NCBI RefSeq assembly: GCF_001051235.1
Contig: NZ_CBTJ020000083.1
Location: 1 to 42,492 of the forward strand
Direction of reading: 5' to 3'
Length of the DNA: 42,492 bases
Origin: Candidatus Competibacter denitrificans Run_A_D11
GTDB lineage: Bacteria > Pseudomonadota > Gammaproteobacteria > Competibacterales > Competibacteraceae
A program made the translations under genes and the position numbers. This document shows, one piece after another, positions 16,516 through 25,886 of the stretch. Every line of letters starts with the position of its first letter. Position 1 is the first letter of the stretch. The notes under the pieces are model-generated. The model had not been told where the DNA came from and ran no database searches. It worked only from the letters and a program-made list of their open reading frames with translations.

Positions 16516-17558
16516 GCCGTCGCGATTTATTTCCCCGCCGCCTGGATATCGCGCACGGTTGCATCGAAATGACCCACGGCGGCGGCGGCCGAGCGATGGC
16601 GCAATTGATCGAAGAATTGTTCCTCACCGCTTTCGATAATGAATGGCTGCGCACTCAGGATGATTGCGCCCAGTTTGCCATTCCGGCCAGTCGGTTGGTA
16701 ATGGCCACCGATAGCCATGTCGTCTCGCCGCTGTTCTTTCCCGGCGGCGATATCGGTTGCCTGTCGGTGCATGGCACGATCAATGATGTGGCGATGGCTG
16801 GCGCACGACCGCTTTATCTCGCCGCCAGCTTTATTCTGGAAGAAGGCTTTCCACTAGCCGACCTCAAACGCATTGTCGAGTCGATGGCGCAAGCGGCGCG
16901 ACAGGCTGGAGTCGCCATCGTCACCGGTGATACTAAAGTGGTCGAGCGCGGTAAGGGCGATGGCGTGTTCATCACCACCACCGGCATCGGCATCGTAGCG
17001 GCAGGTGTGACGATTTCCGCCAGCCGGGCGCAACCAGGCGACGCCATTCTCCTCAGCGGCGCCATCGGCGAACACGGCATGGCGGTGCTATCCCAGCGGG
17101 AAAACTTGAGCTTTGATACGCCGATTCAATCAGATACGGCCGCGCTGCATGAATTGGTTGCAGCGATGGTCACGGCGGTTCCCGATATTCACTGTCTGCG
17201 CGACCCAACCCGTGGTGGTCTGGCCACGGCTTTGAACGAGATCGCCCAGCAAGCCGGGGTAGGAATGCGCTTGCAGGAGGCAGCGATTCCGTTACGTGAG
17301 CCGGTACGCGCCCTGGGCGAATTTCTCGGCCTTGATCCTTTGTATATCGCCAATGAGGGTAAATTGCTGGCAATCTGTCCGGCGGCGGCGGCCGATAAAC
17401 TGCTGGCGGCGATGCGCGATCATCCGCTGGGCCAAGAGGCGGCGATCATCGGCCAGGTCGTCGCCGATGATCACCATTTTGTTGAGATGAAAACCGTGTT
17501 TGGCGGTAGTCGCCTGGTGGATTGGCTCAGTGGCGAGCAGTTACCGAGGATTTGTTAG
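16512..17558 (+). CDS. hypE: Carbamoyl dehydratase HypE
   Basis: A 348-residue PurM-like ATPase that dehydrates the thiocarboxamide placed on its C-terminal cysteine to thiocyanate, the source of the CN ligands. The protein ends in the invariant PRIC, the modified cysteine. MTHGGGGRAM near residue 20 and the ATP-binding GDTKVVERGKGDG are family motifs. The frame opens at 16464, but ATG 16512 overlaps the hypD stop as ATGA and gives the usual N-terminus. With hypABF and hypCD this completes the hyp set. Confidence 0.97.
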   Translation: MSRRDLFPRRLDIAHGCIEMTHGGGGRAMAQLIEELFLTAFDNEWLRTQDDCAQFAIPASRLVMATDSHVVSPLFFPGGDIGCLSVHGTINDVAMAGARPLYLAASFILEEGFPLADLKRIVESMAQAARQAGVAIVTGDTKVVERGKGDGVFITTTGIGIVAAGVTISASRAQPGDAILLSGAIGEHGMAVLSQRENLSFDTPIQSDTAALHELVAAMVTAVPDIHCLRDPTRGGLATALNEIAQQAGVGMRLQEAAIPLREPVRALGEFLGLDPLYIANEGKLLAICPAAAADKLLAAMRDHPLGQEAAIIGQVVADDHHFVEMKTVFGGSRLVDWLSGEQLPRIC

Positions 17559-17588
17559 CCTGCGCCATGGCCAATGATGTGCGCTTGC

Positions 17589-19064
17589 TCAATCCTCCCG
17601 CTTCACCCTCTCCACTTTGATCATATTGGTTCCACCGGACACGCCAACCGGCACGCCGGCACTGAACACCACGATTTCATCTTCCTGAATCAAGCCCTTG
17701 TTCAAGAGAAACTCGGTCGCGGCGGTTAATAGATCATTGACCGAAGTGACTACGCTACCGAGTTGCAGCGGTGTCACACCCCACACTAACGCCAACTTGC
17801 GCAGAGTACCCAGCTTTGAGCTGAATGCGATCAGCGGTGCCACCGGCCGGAATTTGGCCAAACCCAGCACGCTGGCGCCGCTGTTGGTAAACCCCACCAG
17901 ATAAGTCGCCCGTACCTTCTCGACTAAATCCACCGTGGCGAAATGCACCGCATCCTCGACCCGTAAAGCCACCTTGCTCATCAATTCCTCGTGAGTCAGC
18001 ACGCTCTTATGCATGAGAGTCTTAAACACATCGCTGGCTTCGACACTGAGGGCGATATTCTTCATCATCCGTACCGCCGCCACCGGGTATTGACCTGCGG
18101 CGGTTTCCCCGGACAGCATCACCGCATCGGTGCCATCCAGAATGGCGTTAGCCACATCATTGGCTTCAGCGCGCGTCGGGCGGGGATTATTGATCATCGA
18201 TTCCAGCATTTGGGTGGCGGTAATCACCGGCTTGCCCGCCAGGTTGCACAACCGAATGATGGTTTTCTGCATCAGCGGTACATCTTGCGGCGAGGTTTCC
18301 ACACCCAAATCCCCACGGGCCACCATGATCGCGTCAACCACATTGATAATGCCATCGATATGCTGAAAGGCTTCCGGCTTCTCGATCTTGGCAATGATCG
18401 GAATCTTGCGCCCGTAGTTCGTTAGCATGAAATCAATCAGTTCCTTGACATCCTCAGCATCGCGCACAAACGACAGCGCGACGTAATCCAGGCCGTGATC
18501 ATAGGCAAACTGCAAATCAGCCCGGTCCTTTTCGGTGACCGCCGAAATCTTCAGCTTGATGTTGGGCAAATTGACGCCCTTGCGCGGCTTCAAGCGGCCA
18601 CCATTGACCACCTGCGTGAAAATCTCGTGGCCCTCAATCCGCTCGACGGTCAATTCGAACAGCCCGTCGTCGATCAGTATCCGATCACCCGGTTTGACTT
18701 CTTCGTGCAGGGTGCGATGGTCGATAGCAATTTTTTTAACGTTATCGTAGAGACCGCCGACCAGATCATCAGTGGTCAGCACCAGCCTCTCGCCAGTCGC
18801 CACCTCCAGAAATTCCCCTTGTATCTGGCCAAGCCGAATCTTCGGCCCCTGTAAATCCTGAAAAATGGCGATATAGCGATGGAGTTTTTGTGCGGCTTCC
18901 CGCACTAGCCGCACCGACAGTGCATGATCGTCGTGGGTACCGTGAGAAAAATTCAACCGGATGACATCGGCGCCTTCCTGCAACAAACCTTCCACCACGT
19001 CCGGATTACGGGAATTAGGCCCTAATGTCGCCACAATCTTGGTGAATTTGACAATTTTTGCCAT
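17589..19064 (-). CDS. pyk: Pyruvate kinase
   Basis: A 491-residue glycolytic enzyme that converts phosphoenolpyruvate and ADP to pyruvate and ATP. Motifs in order: TKIVATLGPNS at the N-terminus, RLNFSHG, the catalytic lysine segment KIEKPEA, MVARGDLGVE, the long conserved stretch starting ESMINNPRPTRAEANDVANA, and the C-terminal allosteric-type domain. The length is slightly above the usual 470-480. The gene converges on hypE with a 30-base gap lacking an obvious terminator. The second MITE copy lies 77 bases upstream of its ATG. In a glycogen-fermenting organism it would be central to ATP yield. Confidence 0.96.
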   Translation of the reverse strand: MAKIVKFTKIVATLGPNSRNPDVVEGLLQEGADVIRLNFSHGTHDDHALSVRLVREAAQKLHRYIAIFQDLQGPKIRLGQIQGEFLEVATGERLVLTTDDLVGGLYDNVKKIAIDHRTLHEEVKPGDRILIDDGLFELTVERIEGHEIFTQVVNGGRLKPRKGVNLPNIKLKISAVTEKDRADLQFAYDHGLDYVALSFVRDAEDVKELIDFMLTNYGRKIPIIAKIEKPEAFQHIDGIINVVDAIMVARGDLGVETSPQDVPLMQKTIIRLCNLAGKPVITATQMLESMINNPRPTRAEANDVANAILDGTDAVMLSGETAAGQYPVAAVRMMKNIALSVEASDVFKTLMHKSVLTHEELMSKVALRVEDAVHFATVDLVEKVRATYLVGFTNSGASVLGLAKFRPVAPLIAFSSKLGTLRKLALVWGVTPLQLGSVVTSVNDLLTAATEFLLNKGLIQEDEIVVFSAGVPVGVSGGTNMIKVERVKRED

Positions 19065-19141
19065 GCTCGCTGTCGCTCCGGCCAGAACAGAGTTAAAAGT
19101 AAATTAATCAGGTGGTTATTTTTCTAATCGTCAGGCAGTTT

Positions 19142-19258
19142 TAGGAGTTACGCAGTTGGATCTCTAACACTCTGATTTTAAAAGAAATCGACTTGTGCGG
19201 TAGACAACCGAAATTTTCCATTAATCAATCACTTAGAATTTCAACTGCGTAACTCCTA
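19142..19258 (-). mobile_element. 117-bp MITE-like element, copy 2 (between pyk and the GH57 gene)
   Basis: The same element as at 15029-15145, in the opposite orientation, with no base differences. The 17-bp inverted repeats are at 19142-19158 and 19242-19258. The flank AGTTT stands directly on both sides (19137-19141 and 19259-19263), consistent with a 5-bp target duplication. Perfect identity of two non-coding copies implies recent transposition or gene conversion. The end facing pyk (minus strand) is the same end that faces hypC at copy 1. The bases 19259-19436 up to the GH57 gene contain no gene I can support. Confidence 0.92.
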
Positions 19259-19436
19259 AGTTTATTAAGAATGCGATAGTTTCGCTCAAAATTGATGACA
19301 GTGACACGGCGTTTTTCCAGTTGGCAGCAGTAATTCCTCCGAACCGCATTAAACTCATGCCCATGACGATGAAATCCATACTGCCCTCCTTCGCCCCCAG
19401 GGCAGACGGACGGGAGAACCCACTTGAGGATTGGCA

Positions 19437-21566
19437 ATGACCGACGTGTTTAGCTGTATTTTGAAAGTTGACGTACCTGAAACGCTGCAATGCGATGATT
19501 CGGGTAAGAATCCAGCCTTCAGTATCCGCTTTACCACTGATGGACAGGTTCCCTTTCCCCAAATCATTTTGCACACGCCCGATGGGCAACGGCTGTTTAA
19601 AGCCGATGCCCTCCAGGTCAGCCAGGGCGGGGGGCGCGAATACCACTACACCCTCGACGTACCAGCCGGTCTGCTGCGACCCGGTGAGATCAATGTACAG
19701 GTGGAGGGTTGCCGCAAGGCCGATATTCACCATGCCGGTGGCGGCGATTGGCTGAAGGAATTCCGCCGCTTGCAATTAATACCAGGGGCCAGGGCAAAAC
19801 CCGTCATCCGGGTAGCGACCGGTTCCGATGATACGCCGGTCAAACTGTACTTCGGCATTCACAAGCACATGCACCAGCCCTACTACAACGCTACTGACCG
19901 GTTGTACTGGGATGGCGAGAAAGATTCGATCTTTGGCGCACGCGGTGGCCCCTACACGCATTACATTCCCACCGCCGTGCGTCAGTATGCGGGGGCTGGT
20001 TTGCCTCATGCCGGGTTATCGACCAGTTGGAGCGGTTCATTGATCGAGCAGCTCAATCGTTGTGCTGCGGATGGGCTGTGCGGTGGCCGCTTCGGCGGTT
20101 GGAATAATGAACTGCGCGCCGTCGCTCAGGAAAAAACCGCCTTGGGCCATCCACGGGTGGATTTTTCCGCCTTTGGTTTTTTCCATCCGCTGATGGCGCT
20201 GATTCCGGGACGCAATATTGTCAAGCAAGTAGAATGGCATCGGGAAATCGTTCGCTCCACCTTCGGCATCGAAGCCTCCAGCGTGATGTTCCCACCGGAA
20301 ACGGCATTCCATATCCGTATGATCCCAGCGCTCAATCAGGCGGGCATTCGGGCGGTGATTTACGATTCGATCCACCGCTTCCGGGCCTGCCGGGATTATC
20401 CTTATGCTGGGATCAATGAGGGGATGCTGCCGCCAAATCCCGCCGAACAGGTCAATCCGCCGGTCGATGACTGGCTGCAATTGCGCAATATCTGGGCCGG
20501 ATCGAAGATCGCGCCAAGCCTGCTCAAGCCGGAATATGTGCAGTACGAAGACCCCGACGGCCAGATTCACAAAATTATTGCTGTGCCCGCCGAGCGCTAT
20601 ATCGGCAACGAAGACGCCCGTGGTGGCTTCGGCGCACTGCAATATCCCGATGTGCTGGGCCAGGTCTATAACCAGATTGTCGATACCGGCGCATTTGATC
20701 CGCAGCATCCGCCATTTTTCCTGTTGCACTCCGATGGTGACAACCACGGCGGCGGCGCGGACAGTTACTACAACCACAACACCGGTCAACTGGTGCAGTG
20801 GTTACAGGGCGACCCGCGTTTTGAATTGACCACCGTTCACGACTATCTGGATCGTTTCCCACCGGACCCCAATCAAGCAGCCCACATCGAACCGGGTTCC
20901 TGGAGTGGCGCGGATAACGGCGATCCGCAGTTTATGAAGTGGTTCAGCCGCTACGATCAGCCCTATTCGCCCGATCTCAATTCCTGGGCCGTGCTGACCG
21001 CGTTTCAGAACGTGGTCCACGCTATGGAAGACGCCTATCCCGGCAAGCCGTGGCTGGAGGATGTCAGCCGCCTGTTGCTGACCGCCGAAACCAGTTGTTA
21101 CTGGTACTGGACTGGCCAACATATCTGGGATCAACAGGTGACCAATGCGGCCAATGTCGGCTATGAAAAGGTCAAAAGCGCAGTCGATGCAGTGTTGGCG
21201 GCGGGCCGCGATCAAACCGGCCCGACCATTTTCGCACCGTGGATCACGCCGGAAAATCCAGGCGGCAAGCGCTGGGGGCAGGGTTGTCTACTCGATGCGC
21301 CGCGCGAAGGTACGGTGCATACCTTCATCTACGACATTACCGGGTTGAAGCGGGTCATACTGGTGCTGCGCGCCGCTACCGGCGAAAGCCGCATTGAGAT
21401 GCGTGATAACGGCGCTTATCCGTCGCAAACGGGCGCGGTCATTACGGCGCATTATTTTACCGCTCAACTACCGGTCGGGGCCGGTGATGTGCGCTATTAC
21501 ATCGAGGCGGAGGACAGCAAGGGCAACGTCTCACGCGGGGCGCTGGAGCGGGTGTATTTGGCGTAA
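19437..21566 (+). CDS. Glycoside hydrolase family 57 protein (alpha-glucan-active)
   Basis: A 709-residue enzyme. After an N-terminal beta-rich region (residues 1-130), HKHMHQPYY at 142-150 is the first conserved motif of GH57. Likely catalytic residues are the Glu in FPPE and the Asp in LLHSDGDNHGGG, by position in the family fold. The C-terminal 90 residues (from TVHTFIYDITGLKRVIL) look like an immunoglobulin-type beta domain. No signal peptide is visible, so it probably acts in the cytoplasm on glycogen or malto-oligosaccharides. ATG 19437 has GAGGA 6 bases upstream; the frame opens at a TTG two codons earlier. Exact activity (amylase, branching or debranching) cannot be told. Confidence 0.87.
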   Translation: MTDVFSCILKVDVPETLQCDDSGKNPAFSIRFTTDGQVPFPQIILHTPDGQRLFKADALQVSQGGGREYHYTLDVPAGLLRPGEINVQVEGCRKADIHHAGGGDWLKEFRRLQLIPGARAKPVIRVATGSDDTPVKLYFGIHKHMHQPYYNATDRLYWDGEKDSIFGARGGPYTHYIPTAVRQYAGAGLPHAGLSTSWSGSLIEQLNRCAADGLCGGRFGGWNNELRAVAQEKTALGHPRVDFSAFGFFHPLMALIPGRNIVKQVEWHREIVRSTFGIEASSVMFPPETAFHIRMIPALNQAGIRAVIYDSIHRFRACRDYPYAGINEGMLPPNPAEQVNPPVDDWLQLRNIWAGSKIAPSLLKPEYVQYEDPDGQIHKIIAVPAERYIGNEDARGGFGALQYPDVLGQVYNQIVDTGAFDPQHPPFFLLHSDGDNHGGGADSYYNHNTGQLVQWLQGDPRFELTTVHDYLDRFPPDPNQAAHIEPGSWSGADNGDPQFMKWFSRYDQPYSPDLNSWAVLTAFQNVVHAMEDAYPGKPWLEDVSRLLLTAETSCYWYWTGQHIWDQQVTNAANVGYEKVKSAVDAVLAAGRDQTGPTIFAPWITPENPGGKRWGQGCLLDAPREGTVHTFIYDITGLKRVILVLRAATGESRIEMRDNGAYPSQTGAVITAHYFTAQLPVGAGDVRYYIEAEDSKGNVSRGALERVYLA

Positions 21567-21575
21567 GTCGTACTG

Positions 21576-21614
21576 AAGGGGCTGAAATCTGGAGAACTTA
21601 AATTTCAGCCCCTT
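21576..21614. terminator. Bidirectional hairpin terminator between the GH57 and adh genes
   Basis: AAGGGGCTGAAAT (21576-21588) pairs perfectly over 13 bp with ATTTCAGCCCCTT (21602-21614) around a 13-base loop. It starts 9 bases after the GH57 stop and precedes the convergent adh stop, so it can serve both. There is no long T run on either side. Confidence 0.7.
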
Positions 21615-21634
21615 GCCCATCAGAAAAGGTGTTT

Positions 21635-22693
21635 TTATGCAGCCTGCAACGACACCATATCAATCACAAAGCGATATTTCACATCGCTTTTCAGCATCCG
21701 TTCGTAGGCTTCGTTGATCGCCTGAATCGTGATCACTTCAATATCGGAAGTAATGCCGTGCTGGCCGCAGAAATCGAGCATCTCCTGGGTTTCAGCGATG
21801 CCGCCGATCAGGGAACCGGCCACCGATTTGCGACCCATGATCAACGGGATGGTGTTCAGCATCGGGTCGAGATCGCCAAGGTAACCGACCAGCACGAGGG
21901 TGCCGTTCAACGCCAGGCTGGGCAGATAGGGATTGAGATCGTGGATATATGGCACAGTGTCGATGATCAGATCGAACCGATTGTTGGCGGCCTCCATTTG
22001 CTCGGCATCGGTGGAAATCACGATGTGATCCGCGCCCAAGCGCCGCGCATCGGCCTCCTTACCCGGCGAGCGGCTGAACAGCGTGACCTCCGCCTGCAAG
22101 GCTTTGGCGAGTTTCAGCGCCATGTGACCCAATCCGCCCAGGCCGATAACCGCCACTCGGCTGCCCTTGCCGACTTTCCAGTGGCGTAGCGGCGACCAGG
22201 TGGTGATTCCAGCGCACAGTAGCGGTGCAGCGCCCGCCAAATCCAAACCATCGGGGACTTTCAGCACGAACTGGTCGGAGACGACGATCTTTTGCGAGTA
22301 GCCGCCGAAGGTGGTCATCTGATCGTGCGGATCGACAGAGTTGTAGGTCAGAATCGGGAAGGCTTCGCAATACTGTTCCAGCCCTTGCTCGCACGCCGCA
22401 CAATGCTGGCAGGAATCCACCATACAGCCGACACCAACCTGATCGCCGACTTTGAAGCGGGTCGCAGCCGCACCAGCGCTGACCACGCGACCGATGATTT
22501 CATGACCTGGCACCACCGGATAGGTTGTGTTCTGCCAGTCATTGCGGGCGGTATGCAAGTCGGAGTGACAGACGCCGCAATACAGAATTTCGATCACCAC
22601 ATCATTGGCGCGCGGTTCACGGCGCTCAAAGTGAAAAGGCGCGAGAGCGTCGGTGGGTGAATGAGCAGCGTATCCCAGTACATTCATCGTCAT
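21635..22693 (-). CDS. Zinc-dependent NAD(P) alcohol dehydrogenase (YahK/CAD group)
   Basis: A 352-residue medium-chain alcohol dehydrogenase that reduces aldehydes or oxidises alcohols with NAD(P)H. Catalytic zinc ligands are in CGVCHSD and PGHE; the structural zinc site has the spacing of SCQHCAACEQGLEQYC; the cofactor-binding glycines are in GLGGLGHMAL. Sequence and length resemble E. coli YahK. The frame opens at 22726, but ATG 22693 has GGAG 6 bases upstream. Downstream of the decayed cupin on the same strand, it is the last and intact gene of what seems to be a former aldehyde-handling cluster. Confidence 0.92.
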   Translation of the reverse strand: MTMNVLGYAAHSPTDALAPFHFERREPRANDVVIEILYCGVCHSDLHTARNDWQNTTYPVVPGHEIIGRVVSAGAAATRFKVGDQVGVGCMVDSCQHCAACEQGLEQYCEAFPILTYNSVDPHDQMTTFGGYSQKIVVSDQFVLKVPDGLDLAGAAPLLCAGITTWSPLRHWKVGKGSRVAVIGLGGLGHMALKLAKALQAEVTLFSRSPGKEADARRLGADHIVISTDAEQMEAANNRFDLIIDTVPYIHDLNPYLPSLALNGTLVLVGYLGDLDPMLNTIPLIMGRKSVAGSLIGGIAETQEMLDFCGQHGITSDIEVITIQAINEAYERMLKSDVKYRFVIDMVSLQAA

Positions 22694-22774
22694 GCTGTTC
22701 TCCAAGGTTATGCGCGGGTAAATCAACAGAATAGACCGTCTGATTTGTGAAGGAATCGGCAGGGTTGGGGAATT

Positions 22775-23055
22775 TTAATGGCCGCTGTATTGCTCTTCGG
22801 TGACTTTTTCCAGCCATTCGACATTTTTGCCGTCCCTGATTCCGGTTCGACCCACTCCGGCGGTCACAATCAGATACTGCCCGGTCGGATGAATGTGCCA
22901 AGCGGAACGCGCGCCCGACTCGAAGGTGACATACGCACCAGAAAAAGGCGCCCATTCCCTATCCGAGAACAAAGGATAGATACGGACATCGCCGGTAAAA
23001 AATTCAGCAGGCCCTTTGTTTCAGAGTCACATTTTGCATCGCTTAGCTCCTTCAT
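22775..23055 (-). pseudogene. Broken cupin gene (mandelonitrile lyase-like), frameshift plus internal deletion
   Basis: The start ATG at 23055 overlaps the stop of the gene at 23052-23990 as ATGA. The first codons read [15 protein letters not shown] and then leave frame. In the next frame the protein continues [15 protein letters not shown] and [15 protein letters not shown], typical of the small cupins found beside carboxymuconolactone decarboxylases. One missing A in the run CAAAGGG explains the shift. Past GVGRTG the middle of the cupin barrel (including the WFPPGEKHWHGA-type motif of the family) is absent, and the sequence jumps to the family C-terminus [16 protein letters not shown]. Two independent lesions make this a pseudogene. 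The comparison relies on remembered family patterns. Confidence 0.8.
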
Positions 23056-23990
23056 GATGACGAAAACACCAGCAGGCGGGTAAAACCGTTGACCAGAATG
23101 CCGATCACCGCGCCCAAAGCGGCGGGCTTCCACACCTGCGCGACCCGAGGACCCGCCGAAACCAGAATCGCCACGCCCGGCAAATCCAACGGGTTAATCA
23201 GAAATCCGGCGCTCTGATTTAACAGCGTCGTCGTGAATTGGCCCTGGCGCAACAACTCGTCCAGGGCGCCCAACAGCGCGGTGCCACCGGCCAGGTATTT
23301 GACCACCGTCGGCAAAATAAGCGCCGGATCGATGCCCAGCACGTCCAATAATGGCGTCAAGCCACGGGTAAGCGCGTCCACCGCGCCCGCATGGCGCAGG
23401 GCGGTCACCAACACCAGCGACAAGACCAACAGTGGAATCGCGCCGATAGCGATTTTGAACGCTTCAGCCCCGGCGCGGTTGATGGTGTCCAGAACGCCTT
23501 TTGCCCCTTCGGCGCTGGCGTGGTGAAGCGTGTCGTCGGTTAAATGCTCCTCGCTGGACAAATTCCGACCCACGCCATAGTAAACCACCGACGCCGCCAC
23601 CAGGCCGCCAAGCAAGGAAAACAGCAGGGTCGGCCCCAAATGCAAACCCAAGGCGGCCAGCGGCAGGCTGGTGTTGGCTTGCGACATGGCGAACACCATC
23701 GCCAGCGTGGCCGCCAGATGCCGATTGGACGCGCCTCGTTGCTCCATCATGGTCAGGGTAGCAATCGGTGCAGCAAAGCCGACAAAGCTGATTTGCAAGG
23801 CCGCAAAGCTGCTCAATCCGGTGAGTCCGAAGGGCCTAAAAATCGGGGCCAGGCCGCCCACTAGCCAGTCCAGGACGCCTTTAGCCTCCAGCAGGCGCAT
23901 CAGGCACAGCATGAACACCATCACCGGCAACAACACGAACAACGCCAGTTCAACGGCCGCGCGGCCGCCCGTAAGAATAATTTCCATCAT
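23052..23990 (-). CDS. Nucleoside-recognition (Gate) domain membrane protein
   Basis: A 312-residue polytopic membrane protein with about eight hydrophobic segments arranged as two similar halves. Each half has an amphipathic stretch typical of Gate/nucleoside-recognition proteins (GLTGLSSFAALQISFVGFAAP and PTVVKYLAGGTALLGALDE). Relatives include spore maturation proteins and the C-terminal part of CNT-type transporters; the substrate is unknown. Two adjacent Met codons (23990 and 23987) could start it. The stop overlaps the broken cupin's start codon, so the two were once an operon. The gene itself appears intact. Confidence 0.75.
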   Translation of the reverse strand: MMEIILTGGRAAVELALFVLLPVMVFMLCLMRLLEAKGVLDWLVGGLAPIFRPFGLTGLSSFAALQISFVGFAAPIATLTMMEQRGASNRHLAATLAMVFAMSQANTSLPLAALGLHLGPTLLFSLLGGLVAASVVYYGVGRNLSSEEHLTDDTLHHASAEGAKGVLDTINRAGAEAFKIAIGAIPLLVLSLVLVTALRHAGAVDALTRGLTPLLDVLGIDPALILPTVVKYLAGGTALLGALDELLRQGQFTTTLLNQSAGFLINPLDLPGVAILVSAGPRVAQVWKPAALGAVIGILVNGFTRLLVFSSS

Positions 23991-24092
23991 CCGGCACTAT
24001 CCCCTGATGGCTATGGAAATTAAAGCATTTTACAGCAGCGGCAAGTGTTTAGCGCCTGGCTCAAGGATTCTCGTTGACGATCCTGAGCGCGT

Positions 24093-24546
<454 letters not shown>

Positions 24547-24665
24547 TAGACTGCTTAGTTCACCTAACGAGCGCCCTTTTTATCCCGATCCAACCGCTTA
24601 GCGTCAATCCAAGCGCAGATCGCCGCGATAGAAACCTCTTTGACCCAGCCTTTGGTAACGCCACC

Positions 24666-25886
24666 GTGAACGCCGATTTCCAACGCATCAAACGCCTGCC
24701 ACCCTATGTCTTCAACATCGTCAACGATTTGAAGGCTCAGGCTCGCGCCCGAGGCGAGGACATCATCGACTTCGGCATGGGCAATCCCGACCAGCCAACC
24801 CCGGCGCATATCGTGGAAAAGCTGGTGGAAACCGCCCGCCGTGGCGATACTCACCGCTATTCGGTCTCGCGCGGGATTCCGCGTTTGCGCCGTGCGATCT
24901 GCAACTGGTATCAAAACCGTTATGCGGTCGCGCTTGATCCAGAATCCGAAGCGATTGTCACCATCGGTTCCAAGGAAGGCTTGGCCCATCTGGCGCTGGC
25001 CACTTTAGGCCCAGGTGATGCCGTGCTGGTACCCAATCCGGCTTATCCGATCCACCCCTATGGCTTCGTCATCGCCGGGGCCGATATCCGCCATGTGCCG
25101 CTGGTGCCGGGCGTCGATTTCTTCGCGGAACTGGAAAAAGCCATCAAGGATTCCTGGCCCAAGCCGAAAATGCTGGTGCTGAATTTTCCGGCCAATCCCA
25201 CCACCCAGTGCGTGGAACTGGCGTTTTTTGAAAAGGTGGTGGCTATCGCCCGCGAGCATGAAATCTGGGTAGTTCATGATCTGGCTTACACCGATCTGGT
25301 GTTCGATGGCTATGTCGCGCCGTCCATCCTGCAAGTGCCGGGAGCCAAGGACATCGCAGTCGAATCGTTCACCCTCTCCAAGAGCTACAACATGCCCGGC
25401 TGGCGGGTAGGCTTCATGTGCGGCAATCCGACCTTGATCGGCGCGCTGGCCCGGATGAAGTCTTATCTGGATTACGGCATGTTCACACCGATTCAAGTGG
25501 CCGCTATCGCCGCGCTGGAAGGCCCGCAAGAATGCGTCGGTGCGATTCGTGACCTGTACCAAAAGCGCCGCGATGTGCTGTGCGACGGCCTGAACGCGCT
25601 CGGCTGGAAAATCGAGAAACCCAAGGCCACTATGTTCGTTTGGGCACCAATCCCCGCGCAATACCGGCCGCTCGGCTCGCTGGAATTTTGCAAAAAACTG
25701 CTGACCGATGCCAAAGTCGCCGTTTCACCGGGCATCGGCTTTGGCGAATATGGCGACGATCATGTGCGCTTTGGCCTGATTGAGAACGAACACCGCACCC
25801 GGCAGGCACTACGCGGCATCCGCGAGATGTTTCGCAAGGATAGCCGGGACACCACTCCCTTAGTCGCCACCCCGGCAACCGTCTGA
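24666..25886 (+). CDS. alaC: Alanine/pyruvate-type aminotransferase (AlaC family)
   Basis: A 406-residue class I PLP-dependent aminotransferase that interconverts pyruvate/glutamate and alanine/2-oxoglutarate. The GTG start gives the usual N-terminus of the family ([17 protein letters not shown]). [12 protein letters not shown], the substrate-side segment [10 protein letters not shown] and the PLP lysine in [15 protein letters not shown] are present. Its stop overlaps the hom start by one base (TGATG). The pair alaC-hom is a common gammaproteobacterial and betaproteobacterial arrangement, often followed by thrC, which is missing here. Confidence 0.9.
   Translation: MNADFQRIKRLPPYVFNIVNDLKAQARARGEDIIDFGMGNPDQPTPAHIVEKLVETARRGDTHRYSVSRGIPRLRRAICNWYQNRYAVALDPESEAIVTIGSKEGLAHLALATLGPGDAVLVPNPAYPIHPYGFVIAGADIRHVPLVPGVDFFAELEKAIKDSWPKPKMLVLNFPANPTTQCVELAFFEKVVAIAREHEIWVVHDLAYTDLVFDGYVAPSILQVPGAKDIAVESFTLSKSYNMPGWRVGFMCGNPTLIGALARMKSYLDYGMFTPIQVAAIAALEGPQECVGAIRDLYQKRRDVLCDGLNALGWKIEKPKATMFVWAPIPAQYRPLGSLEFCKKLLTDAKVAVSPGIGFGEYGDDHVRFGLIENEHRTRQALRGIREMFRKDSRDTTPLVATPATV

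Noticed and set aside
20037..20789. 250-codon minus-strand frame inside the GH57 gene
   Set aside because: Antisense shadow; the plus-strand frame has the GH57 signature and good coding character throughout.
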